A stretch of 64,000 bases of DNA from Acaryochloris sp. CCMEE 5410 (GTDB lineage: Bacteria; Cyanobacteriota; Cyanobacteriia; Thermosynechococcales; Thermosynechococcaceae): the NCBI RefSeq assembly GCF_000238775.2, contig NZ_AFEJ02000002.1, positions 1,721,501 through 1,785,500 on the forward strand. Direction: 5' to 3'. Within the stretch, counting starts at the first letter, position 1; each line of letters begins with the position of its first letter. Under the pieces are notes generated by a model. That model saw only the letters and a list, made by a program, of their open reading frames with translations, was not told the origin of the DNA and ran no database searches. Both the position numbers and the translations under genes were made by a program. Shown piece after piece: positions 55,849 to 64,000 of the stretch.

Positions 55849-58302
55849 ATGTCTCGTCGTCAGCCATGGCTAGACAGGCAGCTAGCTAGATACCCATTTT
55901 TGATCCAACGCCGATGGTGGAGACGAGGGGGCATTAGTTTTTTCCTGGGCCTTTTCCTCTGGGTGTCCTGCTCGATGGGGAGTCTATCGGCACAGTTCAA
56001 TCCCAAACAGCTGGAAGTGCCCGATGGCTTTGGGGTTGCCATTCATTTCACCGACCCCAAACCCGGCGAGATGGATCTGCTAGAGGCTTCAGGGGTTCGT
56101 TGGATACGAGCCGATCTGGTGTGGTTACGGACGGAAGTCAAAAAAGGTCAGTACGACTTTTCAGCCTACGATCGACTGCTAGATCAATTAGAGCGCCATA
56201 ATCTCCGGGCCATTTTTATCCTCGACTATGGCAACCCCCTGTATGATGGCGGCTTTTCCCCGCATACCGATGCTGGGCGTCAGGCGTTTGCTCGCTGGGC
56301 CGTGGCTGCCGTCAAGCATTTTCAAGGGCGCGGGGTTGTCTGGGAGATGTACAACGAGCCCAACATTTTGCCCTTTTGGAGTCCTCGCCCTAATGTCCAG
56401 GACTATATCAAGCTGGCCAAAACCGTTGGCAAAGCGATTCACCGTGTCTATCCTCAAGAAGTAATTATTGGCCCCGCTCTCGCCGGTAGTGTGAATAAGC
56501 CCGGTCGCCAGGAATTTTTGGAAGCCTGTTTTCAGGCGGGATTATTGGAAGATTGGTCTGCTGTTTCTATTCACCCCTACCGGATCACACGACCTGAAAC
56601 CGTAACTCGTGACTATCGCCAACTACGGTTGTTGATTGCCAAATATGCACCGCCCGGCAAGAAAATTCCCATTATTGCCGGGGAATGGGGATATCCATCA
56701 TCGACGGCTTGGCGGCAGGGTAAAGTCATTGATCTGACGACCCAGGCCAAATATTTAGGGCGGCAATGGTTAAACAATCTGGCCAATGAGATTCCCTTAT
56801 CCATCTGGTATGACTGGCAAAATAATGGTCCGAAGGCAGAGGATCCAGAGCATAACTATGGCCTGATTGGCTATGCTGACCCCAAGCAGAATCGACCGAC
56901 CTACGAGGTTAAACCCGCCTATCGGGCTGCCCAAGCCCTCAATCAATCTCTCAAAGGGTTTCAGTTCAATAAACGACTCGATGTTGGGCGTGCTGATGAT
57001 TATGTTTTGCTCTTTAATCAGGGCAACCAGGTCAAGATTGCGGCTTGGACAACTGCACAATCACCCCACACAACCGTTATCCCCACCAGTCCTGGATCGT
57101 TTCGTGCCCTTGATTATCTCGGCCAAAATCCCAAAACCCTGAAAGCAAACGCTCAAGGACTGTCTTTATCTCTTACAGATGCTCCTCAATATCTAACCCC
57201 TACCCAGACCAACGCCCTCCTGCAAATGGCTGCCGCCTGGGAAACGCTGCCGCTGGAGCAGGTCGTACCGGGCTCTCAGACCATTGACGTGCCTCTACGC
57301 CTCAGAAATTCCCTCTCAACCCCCATTCAAGTGAATTCGGGTACCCAAACCGCGACCATTCCCCCTAGACAAACCCAATCCCTGGTGACCAGGGTAACCC
57401 CTTCGCGTCAGGGCAAGGCACAACCTCTACGTTTAGAGTGGCAGATTCAAGGTCTCGGTACCCTGGCGCAACGGACGGATCTGCTGCTCACCAATCCTTT
57501 GACCGCGACCATTTTGCCTATGGGGACAAACCAGTTAACCGTCGTTCTTCAAAACCCTGCCGGAACGGCCTTGAAGGGGAGAGCAACCCTGACCAACCTC
57601 CAAGGCTTAGGGGTCAAAACCCGAAGCCAACCCATTCGGTTTGCCTCTGGGGAAACCCAGAAATATCTCAAGTTCAAAGCCCGACGCACGCAAAGTACCT
57701 ATCAGGCCGGGTTAGAGGTGGCAGAAGGGGGAACCTTACATACCTTTCCACCTCAGCAGTTCAAGACTGTGATTAATTTCGCCGATCTAAGCGCCAAGAC
57801 GGTGGGTCAGGCGCTGCAAACGATTCCTGGGGGGGATGCGAAGGTGCGATCGCAACAGTCCCTAACCGTGATACCGTCCGCCTCTCGCGATGCAACCACT
57901 GTGGGCCGCAAAGTGCTCAAAATCACCTATCAATTCCAAGCTGGGTGGAAATATCTACACCTACTCCCCACCCGTCAGTACCAATCCCGATTAAACATTC
58001 AAGGCCGCCCCCAATCCCTGGGACTTTGGATTCACGGGGATGGGAGTGACAATCAAATTTCTTTACGATATCAAGATAAAACCGGGCAAATCTTCCAGCC
58101 TAAGAGTCAGGTCATCACCTGGAAAGGATGGCGGTACATTACCTTTGCCTTAGATGGCCAGGATGCCACGGTATGGGGAGGGGCAGCCGATGGGATTGTT
58201 CACTATCCCCTGCAGCTCAATTCCCTGCTCGCCATCGATAATGCCAAGAAACAGGTTACCTCAGGGGAAATTTATGTCGGCCAGCCCACTTTGGTATGGT
58301 GA
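55849..58302 (+). CDS. Membrane-anchored clan-A glycoside hydrolase
   Basis: 817 residues. A basic N-terminus precedes a hydrophobic segment (about 29-48: ISFFLGLFLWVSCSMGSLSA), a signal anchor or signal peptide. A TIM-barrel (about 55-375) follows, with VRWIRADLVWLRTEVKKGQY, acid/base Glu170 in VVWEMYNEPNILPFW and probable nucleophile Glu279 in IIAGEWGYPSS. This arrangement resembles GH39/GH5-type enzymes of clan A. Residues 375-817 are beta-rich accessory domains. It probably trims or cleaves exopolysaccharide outside the cytoplasm, in keeping with the transferase genes downstream. The substrate is not predictable. Confidence 0.85.
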   Translation: MSRRQPWLDRQLARYPFLIQRRWWRRGGISFFLGLFLWVSCSMGSLSAQFNPKQLEVPDGFGVAIHFTDPKPGEMDLLEASGVRWIRADLVWLRTEVKKGQYDFSAYDRLLDQLERHNLRAIFILDYGNPLYDGGFSPHTDAGRQAFARWAVAAVKHFQGRGVVWEMYNEPNILPFWSPRPNVQDYIKLAKTVGKAIHRVYPQEVIIGPALAGSVNKPGRQEFLEACFQAGLLEDWSAVSIHPYRITRPETVTRDYRQLRLLIAKYAPPGKKIPIIAGEWGYPSSTAWRQGKVIDLTTQAKYLGRQWLNNLANEIPLSIWYDWQNNGPKAEDPEHNYGLIGYADPKQNRPTYEVKPAYRAAQALNQSLKGFQFNKRLDVGRADDYVLLFNQGNQVKIAAWTTAQSPHTTVIPTSPGSFRALDYLGQNPKTLKANAQGLSLSLTDAPQYLTPTQTNALLQMAAAWETLPLEQVVPGSQTIDVPLRLRNSLSTPIQVNSGTQTATIPPRQTQSLVTRVTPSRQGKAQPLRLEWQIQGLGTLAQRTDLLLTNPLTATILPMGTNQLTVVLQNPAGTALKGRATLTNLQGLGVKTRSQPIRFASGETQKYLKFKARRTQSTYQAGLEVAEGGTLHTFPPQQFKTVINFADLSAKTVGQALQTIPGGDAKVRSQQSLTVIPSASRDATTVGRKVLKITYQFQAGWKYLHLLPTRQYQSRLNIQGRPQSLGLWIHGDGSDNQISLRYQDKTGQIFQPKSQVITWKGWRYITFALDGQDATVWGGAADGIVHYPLQLNSLLAIDNAKKQVTSGEIYVGQPTLVW

Positions 58303-58340
58303 ACCATCGACATACATAAGCACGAAGGTCTTGGATAGGT

Positions 58341-59351
58341 ATGCCCCAAGCAGCCGGACATCCCCCGCAACAACGGATCGAATGGATTGATTATGCTAAG
58401 GGCATCGGCATTTTTCTCGTCGTTCTTGGCCATGTCCTACGAGGGCTAGGGGATTCAGTGGGTCAGGGCTATCAGCCCGAACTACGGGCAATGGATCAGT
58501 GGATCTATGCCTTTCATATGCCTTTATTTTTCTTACTCTCAGGTTTATTTGCAGATCGTGCTGTCTCTAAACCGCCTCGAAGGTTTCTAATCGATCGCTT
58601 TCAAAAGATTCTCTACCCTTACTTTCTTTGGTCTGCCCTCGTGGGCGCCCTCCGCATTCTCTCAGGCCAAAACAAAGGAACGACCCTACTCCAATTTCTC
58701 ACGGGATTTTGGACGACGATTTATTACCCCATTGATATCTTCTGGTTCTTATTTGCCTTATTTTTGATCTCGACCCTGTTCTACGGCTTTAGGAAGCTCA
58801 AGGTCCCCCTCGCATTGCTTCTCTTAGCCTCAAGTGCGCTGTACGGGGTATCGGTGATTTTTCCCCTCTGGATTAGTTGGGATCCTGGGCAACGCGTTCA
58901 AACCTATGGCCTCTATTTTGTACTGGGGGCCATGGCTCGTGCCTTCTTGATGGCTAAACGTCCTCCTCAAGCCATGGGGATAGGCATCATGAGTAGCATT
59001 TTAATCCTCACCCTTTGCGTCTATTACCAATTTCTAGTGACCCCCGTCCCCAATCCAGTCCTCGCCTTGATCGGGGTGTATGGTTGCATATTCCTCGCTC
59101 AGTTGCTCGCCCAACAGCAATGGCTACCCATCGTCCAACAGTGGGGCATGGCCTCCCTCCCCATCTATGTCTCCCATACCATCGCCACCGCCACCACCCG
59201 CATCATCTTGGAAAAAGGGCTTCAGGTCAGCCATCTTTATGTCCATGTTGTCTTGGGGGTGACGGCAGGGTTATTGCTGCCCATGCTGTTGGTTAGGGGT
59301 CTCGAACGCATCGGTTTCCCCTATTTGTTTACCTTGGCTCGTAAAGCCTAG
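58341..59351 (+). CDS. Acyltransferase 3 family membrane protein
   Basis: 336 residues, about ten hydrophobic segments. The N-terminal RIEWIDYAKGIGIFLVVLGH with its conserved His, and FHMPLFFLLSGLF, are the acyltransferase 3 (OafA/WecH) signature; RPPRRF-like and YPYFLWSAL follow. These enzymes O-acetylate polysaccharide sugars at the membrane. It begins 38 bp after the glycoside hydrolase gene, so the two probably form an operon. Confidence 0.9.
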   Translation: MPQAAGHPPQQRIEWIDYAKGIGIFLVVLGHVLRGLGDSVGQGYQPELRAMDQWIYAFHMPLFFLLSGLFADRAVSKPPRRFLIDRFQKILYPYFLWSALVGALRILSGQNKGTTLLQFLTGFWTTIYYPIDIFWFLFALFLISTLFYGFRKLKVPLALLLLASSALYGVSVIFPLWISWDPGQRVQTYGLYFVLGAMARAFLMAKRPPQAMGIGIMSSILILTLCVYYQFLVTPVPNPVLALIGVYGCIFLAQLLAQQQWLPIVQQWGMASLPIYVSHTIATATTRIILEKGLQVSHLYVHVVLGVTAGLLLPMLLVRGLERIGFPYLFTLARKA

Positions 59352-59396
59352 GCTCGACGATTCCCCTTCGCACCCGTACCCGATCGGGAGAACCGG

Positions 59397-60647
59397 TTAT
59401 GACTCTTGGGGGTTGGCTGAACTCAAATGTTTAAGCCCTAACCGCAAGGGCCGGATCAAAAAATAGAGAAAATATAGGGGCTTCGGCAAAACGAGAAAGT
59501 CACGGTCGTTGACATTGGGTAAACACTTGAGCCAAAAGCCATGAATCGGGCGACGAATATCCAGGATACAGGCAATGCGATCGCGCCTCGTTTCCGTCAT
59601 CTGCCAGTGACGAATAAACTTCTGGGGCGTAAAGCTTCTGCCTAATGTATTCTCTTGATCAAATAGTCGTTGCGCAAAATCCCGCGCCAGCCGCGAGCAG
59701 CCCGGATGAGCATCAATTTTCCCTTGCACTACCTCCGGCAACTTGGTTCCTAACACTTGATGGGTCAGACATAATCCCAGCAGCACCATACGTTCGCAGC
59801 CCATCTGGGCCGCCTGCTGTAGAAATCGCGGCCAATCGCGCCCTGGCGTTTGTTGAATACACTCAGAGACATCACAGATCCATTTGAGTTTTCGCCAACA
59901 ATCTTTCGAGCCATGAATGCAGAGATACATCAACAAATCATCTGCCCCAAAACTATAGAAGGTATGTCCCGAGACCAATACCGGCTCACGATTATCCCAA
60001 AGATAATCAAATGTAAATTGAGAAGATAAAAATCGTTCGACCGTGAGCGTCTGATGCAAATCAATCGATACCGAATTTTTGATCAACTGATATTCACTTT
60101 TAGAATTCCGGAGCGTTAACTCCAGATCCTGATCCAGTAAGTTCCACTCATAAGCCAGTTGATATCCCTCCGCAACCAGCACCTCTATCGTTTTGGCAAA
60201 GTCTTTAGGACTCACCAAAATATCTAAATCACAAAAATGTCTGAGGCTGATGCTGCCGTACACAGAAGCCGCTAATACTGGCCCTTTAAACGGTAAGGCT
60301 CGAATACCGTGGGTTTGTAAGAAATCCAGAATCTTGAGCAGATCTCTAGTCAAGACGGTATTGAAGATGGCAATTTGCTGAACATAAGCCGTTAGATCCT
60401 TCAGGACGATAGCAGGAATTTGCTCCTTCCCAATCGACTTGACGGATTGATACAGCAGCGTCTGAACACCATGGACATTCGCGAGTCGAACCAAGGTATG
60501 CCAATCCATTGAAGGTTGAAGAAGATGTCGAATTCGCGCTTGCTGATCCCCATCTATCTTCGTACGGCAACAGGTCCGTAAGAGTTCAACTTCAGGGCTG
60601 TCATTAGCCTTCTGCTCAAGTCCCCCCAATGCTATTAAGTCCTTCAA
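59397..60647 (-). CDS. Nucleotidyltransferase-fold family protein
   Basis: 416 residues. The motif IRALPFKGPVLAASVYGSIS ... LRHFCDLDILVSPKDFAKTI matches the uncharacterised nucleotidyltransferase family PF14907, with the DxD-like CDLDILV pair. Members often sit in exopolysaccharide clusters next to glycosyltransferases, as here; the substrate is unknown. The rest is helical and soluble. It lies 15 bp downstream of the methyltransferase gene, and 45 bp from the convergent acyltransferase. Confidence 0.82.
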   Translation of the reverse strand: MKDLIALGGLEQKANDSPEVELLRTCCRTKIDGDQQARIRHLLQPSMDWHTLVRLANVHGVQTLLYQSVKSIGKEQIPAIVLKDLTAYVQQIAIFNTVLTRDLLKILDFLQTHGIRALPFKGPVLAASVYGSISLRHFCDLDILVSPKDFAKTIEVLVAEGYQLAYEWNLLDQDLELTLRNSKSEYQLIKNSVSIDLHQTLTVERFLSSQFTFDYLWDNREPVLVSGHTFYSFGADDLLMYLCIHGSKDCWRKLKWICDVSECIQQTPGRDWPRFLQQAAQMGCERMVLLGLCLTHQVLGTKLPEVVQGKIDAHPGCSRLARDFAQRLFDQENTLGRSFTPQKFIRHWQMTETRRDRIACILDIRRPIHGFWLKCLPNVNDRDFLVLPKPLYFLYFLIRPLRLGLKHLSSANPQES

Positions 60648-60662
60648 TCTCTCACCCTAGGA

Positions 60663-61637
60663 TTAAATATTCCCTTTATAGAGTTTAATAAGCTCTCTAT
60701 CCGATAGGATTTTTGTATCTTTTTTTCCTATAAAGTAATAGCCAGATGCAGCATCAAAAACCCCTGCTTGTTGGACTAAATATCGATCAAAATATTGCAA
60801 ATAAAAGGATGTCAGCCTAGTAAAAATTTTAATCAGCTTACGTAGTGCTTTCTGTTTTGTAAAACTGAGCAAAAAGTACTGATAAGACCAGGCTAACGCC
60901 ATACCGGGGCCACCAACCGGACCACTCTCCACCTCCTGGAAGTGACGAAATAGGCGTCGATGTCCTAAGTGGGTAAATCGCGTAAAGTCATAGCGCCCCA
61001 TATGCACTTGTTGCATAAAAGGAGTTTCAGCATAAACGAGGCCATTTGGTTTGAGTACACGATGCATTTCTGCCACACATCGATAGGGATCCACCACATG
61101 TTCTAGGACTGCTTGAATAATCACACCATCTATCGACTGATCTGCAAATGGAAGATCGTGAGCATCACAGATTAACTGGGTTCGTTCACTGAAATAGATA
61201 TCACTTTCAATCAATTCAATATTTGATTGGCGAACCAGCTCTTCCATCCCTTGCCCCAAATTGCCACAGCCAATCACCAACACTTTGGGATGCTCTGAAT
61301 ATTGCAATAGCTGCTGCGTAAACTGTTGATAGTTCTGCTTGGCCACGGGATTCACATCAATATTAGGCAGTGCAGCGCTGATGCGAGCTTTGACTCCACT
61401 ACTGGTTGACGGGGGCACATGCCCCTCCTCCTGCTCAAACTCAGCAATGGAAAAGATACTGGCGTCTTCATTCAATAAAACGGGAGCACGATTGACGACA
61501 GGAAAGACCGAAGAACAGTCAGCATTCTGACAAGACAAATGGCGGTCCTGCAGCTCCAGCTGGCCTTTGCAAACCGGGCAGCATAGCAAAGATTGAGCAA
61601 TATCAGAAAAACGGAATTGAGAACCCATACTGGTCAT
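60663..61637 (-). CDS. Class I SAM-dependent methyltransferase with zinc N-domain
   Basis: 324 residues. The N-terminus (LLCCPVCKGQLELQDRHLSC, then VFPVVNRAPVLL) is a Trm112-like zinc-binding domain with CxxC pairs. The methyltransferase core has KVLVIGCGNLGQGMEEL, a DLPFADQSIDGVIIQAVLEH motif and MHRVLKPNGLVYAETPF. It probably methylates a sugar or lipid in the polysaccharide locus. The start may be Met4 (MGSQF). Confidence 0.86.
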   Translation of the reverse strand: MTSMGSQFRFSDIAQSLLCCPVCKGQLELQDRHLSCQNADCSSVFPVVNRAPVLLNEDASIFSIAEFEQEEGHVPPSTSSGVKARISAALPNIDVNPVAKQNYQQFTQQLLQYSEHPKVLVIGCGNLGQGMEELVRQSNIELIESDIYFSERTQLICDAHDLPFADQSIDGVIIQAVLEHVVDPYRCVAEMHRVLKPNGLVYAETPFMQQVHMGRYDFTRFTHLGHRRLFRHFQEVESGPVGGPGMALAWSYQYFLLSFTKQKALRKLIKIFTRLTSFYLQYFDRYLVQQAGVFDAASGYYFIGKKDTKILSDRELIKLYKGNI

Positions 61638-61745
61638 TTACATCTGTTGAGATCAGGAGCAGAGTTTATATTACGCGCAGTATCTTCACCATACTCAACG
61701 CTCTGAAGCAATTTTATTCTAAAAAATTATTTTATCAACCTCCCT

Positions 61746-62897
61746 TTAAACTAGCGTGGCCAGGGCCTGGTCAACGGCACCGAGGCAAACCTCAGGGGCA
61801 AACTTAGTGGCAGCAGACTGCATACCCTGTTCAGCTAAGGTCGAGGCCAGCTGTTGATCATTCAACAACTCACGAATCGCGGCAGCTAAAGCATTTGCAT
61901 CCCCTGGGGGGACTAACCGCCCCGATTGTCGATCGGCAATCACTTCCAACATGCCTCCTGCCGCCGTCGCAATCACCGGCTTTTGGGCTAGCTGACCTTC
62001 AATGGCAATTCTGGCACAAGGTTCAGGTTCAGTAGAGGCATGGATAACAATATCGCAAGCTTTCATCAAAGCCGGGATGTCTTGGCGAAAACCCAACCAA
62101 TGAATTCGATCTGCTAGATCTTTGTCAGCCGCCATTTCTTTGATCATGGCGACATAGTCTTGTTCTCCAAACAAAGCATCGCCCACCAATAACCCATGAA
62201 CATCTGGTAAAGACCGCAACGCTTCAATTAAAACATGTTGACCTTTCCAGGGAGAGAGACGACTAAACAGTCCCACCAAGGGTACATTCTCAAGCTTGAG
62301 TTCTTGGCGCACAGCTATTGCAGCTTCCGGGGTGACTTGATCAAACCGGTCCGACTCAATCCCGTCATACATCACTTTCACCAAATCAGGACGACCACCC
62401 ACAGCGATAAAGGCATCAGCCGTTGCCTGAGATGCAACCCAAACTTGAGCGGCTCGGTTATTCGCCAGCGTAATGGCGACACGACGATTCACACCACTAA
62501 AATGTTTGGCAGTCAGGATATCCCGTAAATGCCAAACTAACGGGGGGGTCCCGATCAATGTTGCCAAGCTAGACGCAATAAACGCTTTTTGAGAATTTGC
62601 ACAAATAAAATCAAATCCTTGAGAGGCTTTAGCAATCTGCTGCGCCATTTGCCACAGAGCTGGAATCGCTTTGAGGGAAGCCAAGCCACTGGATGTTCGA
62701 ATAGACAACAGCGAGTCCGGTGCATTAACAACAGTAACCGGCACCCCAGCCTTTTCTAAAGCCTGGCGAAACGGTCCATCTTCAAATAGCAACATCTGGC
62801 TCGTTGCTCGATAAGCAGCAGCAATACTCAAACAGCAATATTCTGCCCCTGCTAGCGCACCAACGTGGTTTACAAATAGAATGCGATGCTGTTTCAT
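61746..62897 (-). CDS. Glycosyltransferase family 4 protein
   Basis: 383 residues with the GT-B fold: N-domain ILFVNHVGALAGAEYCCLSI, C-domain PLVGLFSRLSPWKGQHVLIE and the donor-site motif EPEPCARIAIEGQLAQKPVI with GGMLEVI. It transfers a sugar, probably from a nucleotide donor, onto a lipid-linked or growing polysaccharide. No membrane segment; likely peripheral. Confidence 0.9.
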   Translation of the reverse strand: MKQHRILFVNHVGALAGAEYCCLSIAAAYRATSQMLLFEDGPFRQALEKAGVPVTVVNAPDSLLSIRTSSGLASLKAIPALWQMAQQIAKASQGFDFICANSQKAFIASSLATLIGTPPLVWHLRDILTAKHFSGVNRRVAITLANNRAAQVWVASQATADAFIAVGGRPDLVKVMYDGIESDRFDQVTPEAAIAVRQELKLENVPLVGLFSRLSPWKGQHVLIEALRSLPDVHGLLVGDALFGEQDYVAMIKEMAADKDLADRIHWLGFRQDIPALMKACDIVIHASTEPEPCARIAIEGQLAQKPVIATAAGGMLEVIADRQSGRLVPPGDANALAAAIRELLNDQQLASTLAEQGMQSAATKFAPEVCLGAVDQALATLV

Positions 62898-62981
62898 AGA
62901 CTGTTTGCCATTGAAGGTATCAATAAGAGTAAGAGGGAAAAACGGTAATCGGTGTATGCAGATTTATCAGTCCATTACTCC

Positions 62982-64000
62982 TTATGAGTAGTCATCCATA
63001 ACCTCCTGGTAAGCCCCTTGAACTTGCTGAACAATAACAGACCAGTCGTAGTTTTTACGCACATGATCTTCACAGACTTGAGCACTAGGCAAATGACGCT
63101 TCTCAGAACAAGCTTCCAGAATACCGGCCGCGATATGTTGCGGTGAATATCCCGGTAACACCAAATCTTCACAAAAGGGCCTCAAGATTTCTGGAATCCC
63201 ACCGACAGGGGTCCCTAAGATGGGAGTCCCCGCTGCCAAGGATTCTAAAACCACTAACCCAAACCCTTCCAAGGAGAGGGTGGGTAAAATGGCTAAGTCA
63301 GCTGCACGATAAGCCATCGGCAAAGCTTGATCAGGTAAATACCCAATCATTTGAATATGCTTCGTGAGCCCCAATTCATGTATACGGGCTTTCAAAGCTT
63401 GCTCTTGTTCGCCTTTGCCAGCCATCATTAACAAGACTTCTGGATACTGCCGACAGACATTAGCCATCGCTTCTACTAAATTGTCTAGCCCCATGCGCTT
63501 GGATAATCTGCGTGCCGTAAACAAGATGAAGCGATCTTGTGGCCATTGCAACTTTGTCCTTGCAGTCTCAGGTGATATAGAGGTCGCAAACCGCTCGGTC
63601 TCTACTCCCCCAGGAATAATCTGAACCCGCTCTCCAGGGATATCATAAGTATCATGCAAAATATCTTTGAAGGCTTGAGATAAAACGATAAAACGGTTAG
63701 CACGGCTAAATACAGCTCTTTCCATCGCTTTCCTAGCTTGAAAACCCAGGTTTTTATTGCTTTCCACGATACTTTCTAAAGACCAAGGGCCATGAAAATG
63801 GACAATAAAGGGGCGATGATCCAGCTGGTCCAGCATTGGGAAAGTGTATAGAGCGAAATGAGACACCAATAGCGAAACATCGTCCTGCTGGAGCAGCATC
63901 CGAGCGGTTTGGCGTGCCCCCCATAATCGTTTCAGCAGGGAAGACTGGCGAGGTGCAAAGGCTCTGACCTGGTCATTGGTTTGCTCAGAAACCGTGGGAG
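62982..64000 (-). CDS. Glycosyltransferase family 4 protein, 5' end outside window
   Basis: The frame is open from the stop at 62982 to the right edge (an internal Met at 63899 is not the true start). Visible: HFHGPWSLESIVES, FILFTARRLSKRMGLDNLVE, and the donor-site motif SLEGFGLVVLESLAAGTPIL with GTPVGGIPEIL. It belongs to the same polysaccharide locus as the preceding gene. At least 339 residues are present; the N-terminus is missing. Confidence 0.88.
   Translation of the reverse strand, partial: PTVSEQTNDQVRAFAPRQSSLLKRLWGARQTARMLLQQDDVSLLVSHFALYTFPMLDQLDHRPFIVHFHGPWSLESIVESNKNLGFQARKAMERAVFSRANRFIVLSQAFKDILHDTYDIPGERVQIIPGGVETERFATSISPETARTKLQWPQDRFILFTARRLSKRMGLDNLVEAMANVCRQYPEVLLMMAGKGEQEQALKARIHELGLTKHIQMIGYLPDQALPMAYRAADLAILPTLSLEGFGLVVLESLAAGTPILGTPVGGIPEILRPFCEDLVLPGYSPQHIAAGILEACSEKRHLPSAQVCEDHVRKNYDWSVIVQQVQGAYQEVMDDYS

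Noticed and set aside
1-64000. tRNA, rRNA, tmRNA or CRISPR loci
   Set aside because: No cloverleaf, rRNA core or repeat-spacer pattern was found by eye in the intergenic regions.

Overview
The window comes from a cyanobacterial chromosome. The evidence is a Yfr1 small RNA between guaB3 and trxA, a bilin-type photoreceptor kinase, the cyanobacterial 2-oxoglutarate decarboxylase/succinate-semialdehyde dehydrogenase pair, a cyanoexosortase, DUF2854, UPF0367 and dapL families, and scattered GCGATCGC (HIP1) octamers. Moderate GC content, an IS element and the photoreceptor set fit an Acaryochloris-like organism. The genus is inferred, not proven.

1-3.3 kb: the start of a GAF-GAF-GGDEF gene (it runs off the left edge) carries an ISAs1-family insertion with a 10-bp target duplication exactly at its start codon, followed by a decayed stretch with a MITE-like inverted repeat. 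3.3-26 kb: ordinary chromosomal genes. These are cobI, an orphan osmoprotectant-type ABC permease, a pentapeptide-repeat protein, yebC, a wecG-ftsE-ftsX operon, an HpsJ-like protein with a cyanoexosortase, a Ser/Thr kinase, an SDR, a DUF3565-DUF1971 fusion, a flavoprotein, a Cys-rich YidD, yajQ, the two genes that close the cyanobacterial TCA cycle, guaB3-Yfr1-trxA, and a long LOG-family protein.

26.4-34.4 kb: a 1514-residue hybrid histidine kinase that appears to hold a knotless phytochrome module plus two cyanobacteriochrome-like GAF domains, then two receivers and an HPt. It is followed by a TetR regulator facing a small membrane protein across a promoter with paired dyads and an NtcA-like architecture, an SRPBCC protein and a DJ-1/PfpI protein.

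34.6-55 kb: two giant RTX proteins, probably exported by a type I system not encoded here. The first (about 2590 aa) joins phytase-like, endonuclease and 5'-nucleotidase domains and looks like an all-in-one phosphorus-scavenging enzyme, with a possible Pho box upstream. The second (G8, PKD, long RTX array built of 45-residue super-repeats) is cut by a one-base frameshift. Between them lie an SbtA-like bicarbonate transporter, dapL, a sulfurtransferase, pyrB and an ABC ATPase.

55.8-64 kb: a polysaccharide locus with a membrane-anchored clan-A glycoside hydrolase, an acyltransferase, a nucleotidyltransferase-fold protein, a methyltransferase and two family-4 glycosyltransferases, the last cut by the right edge.
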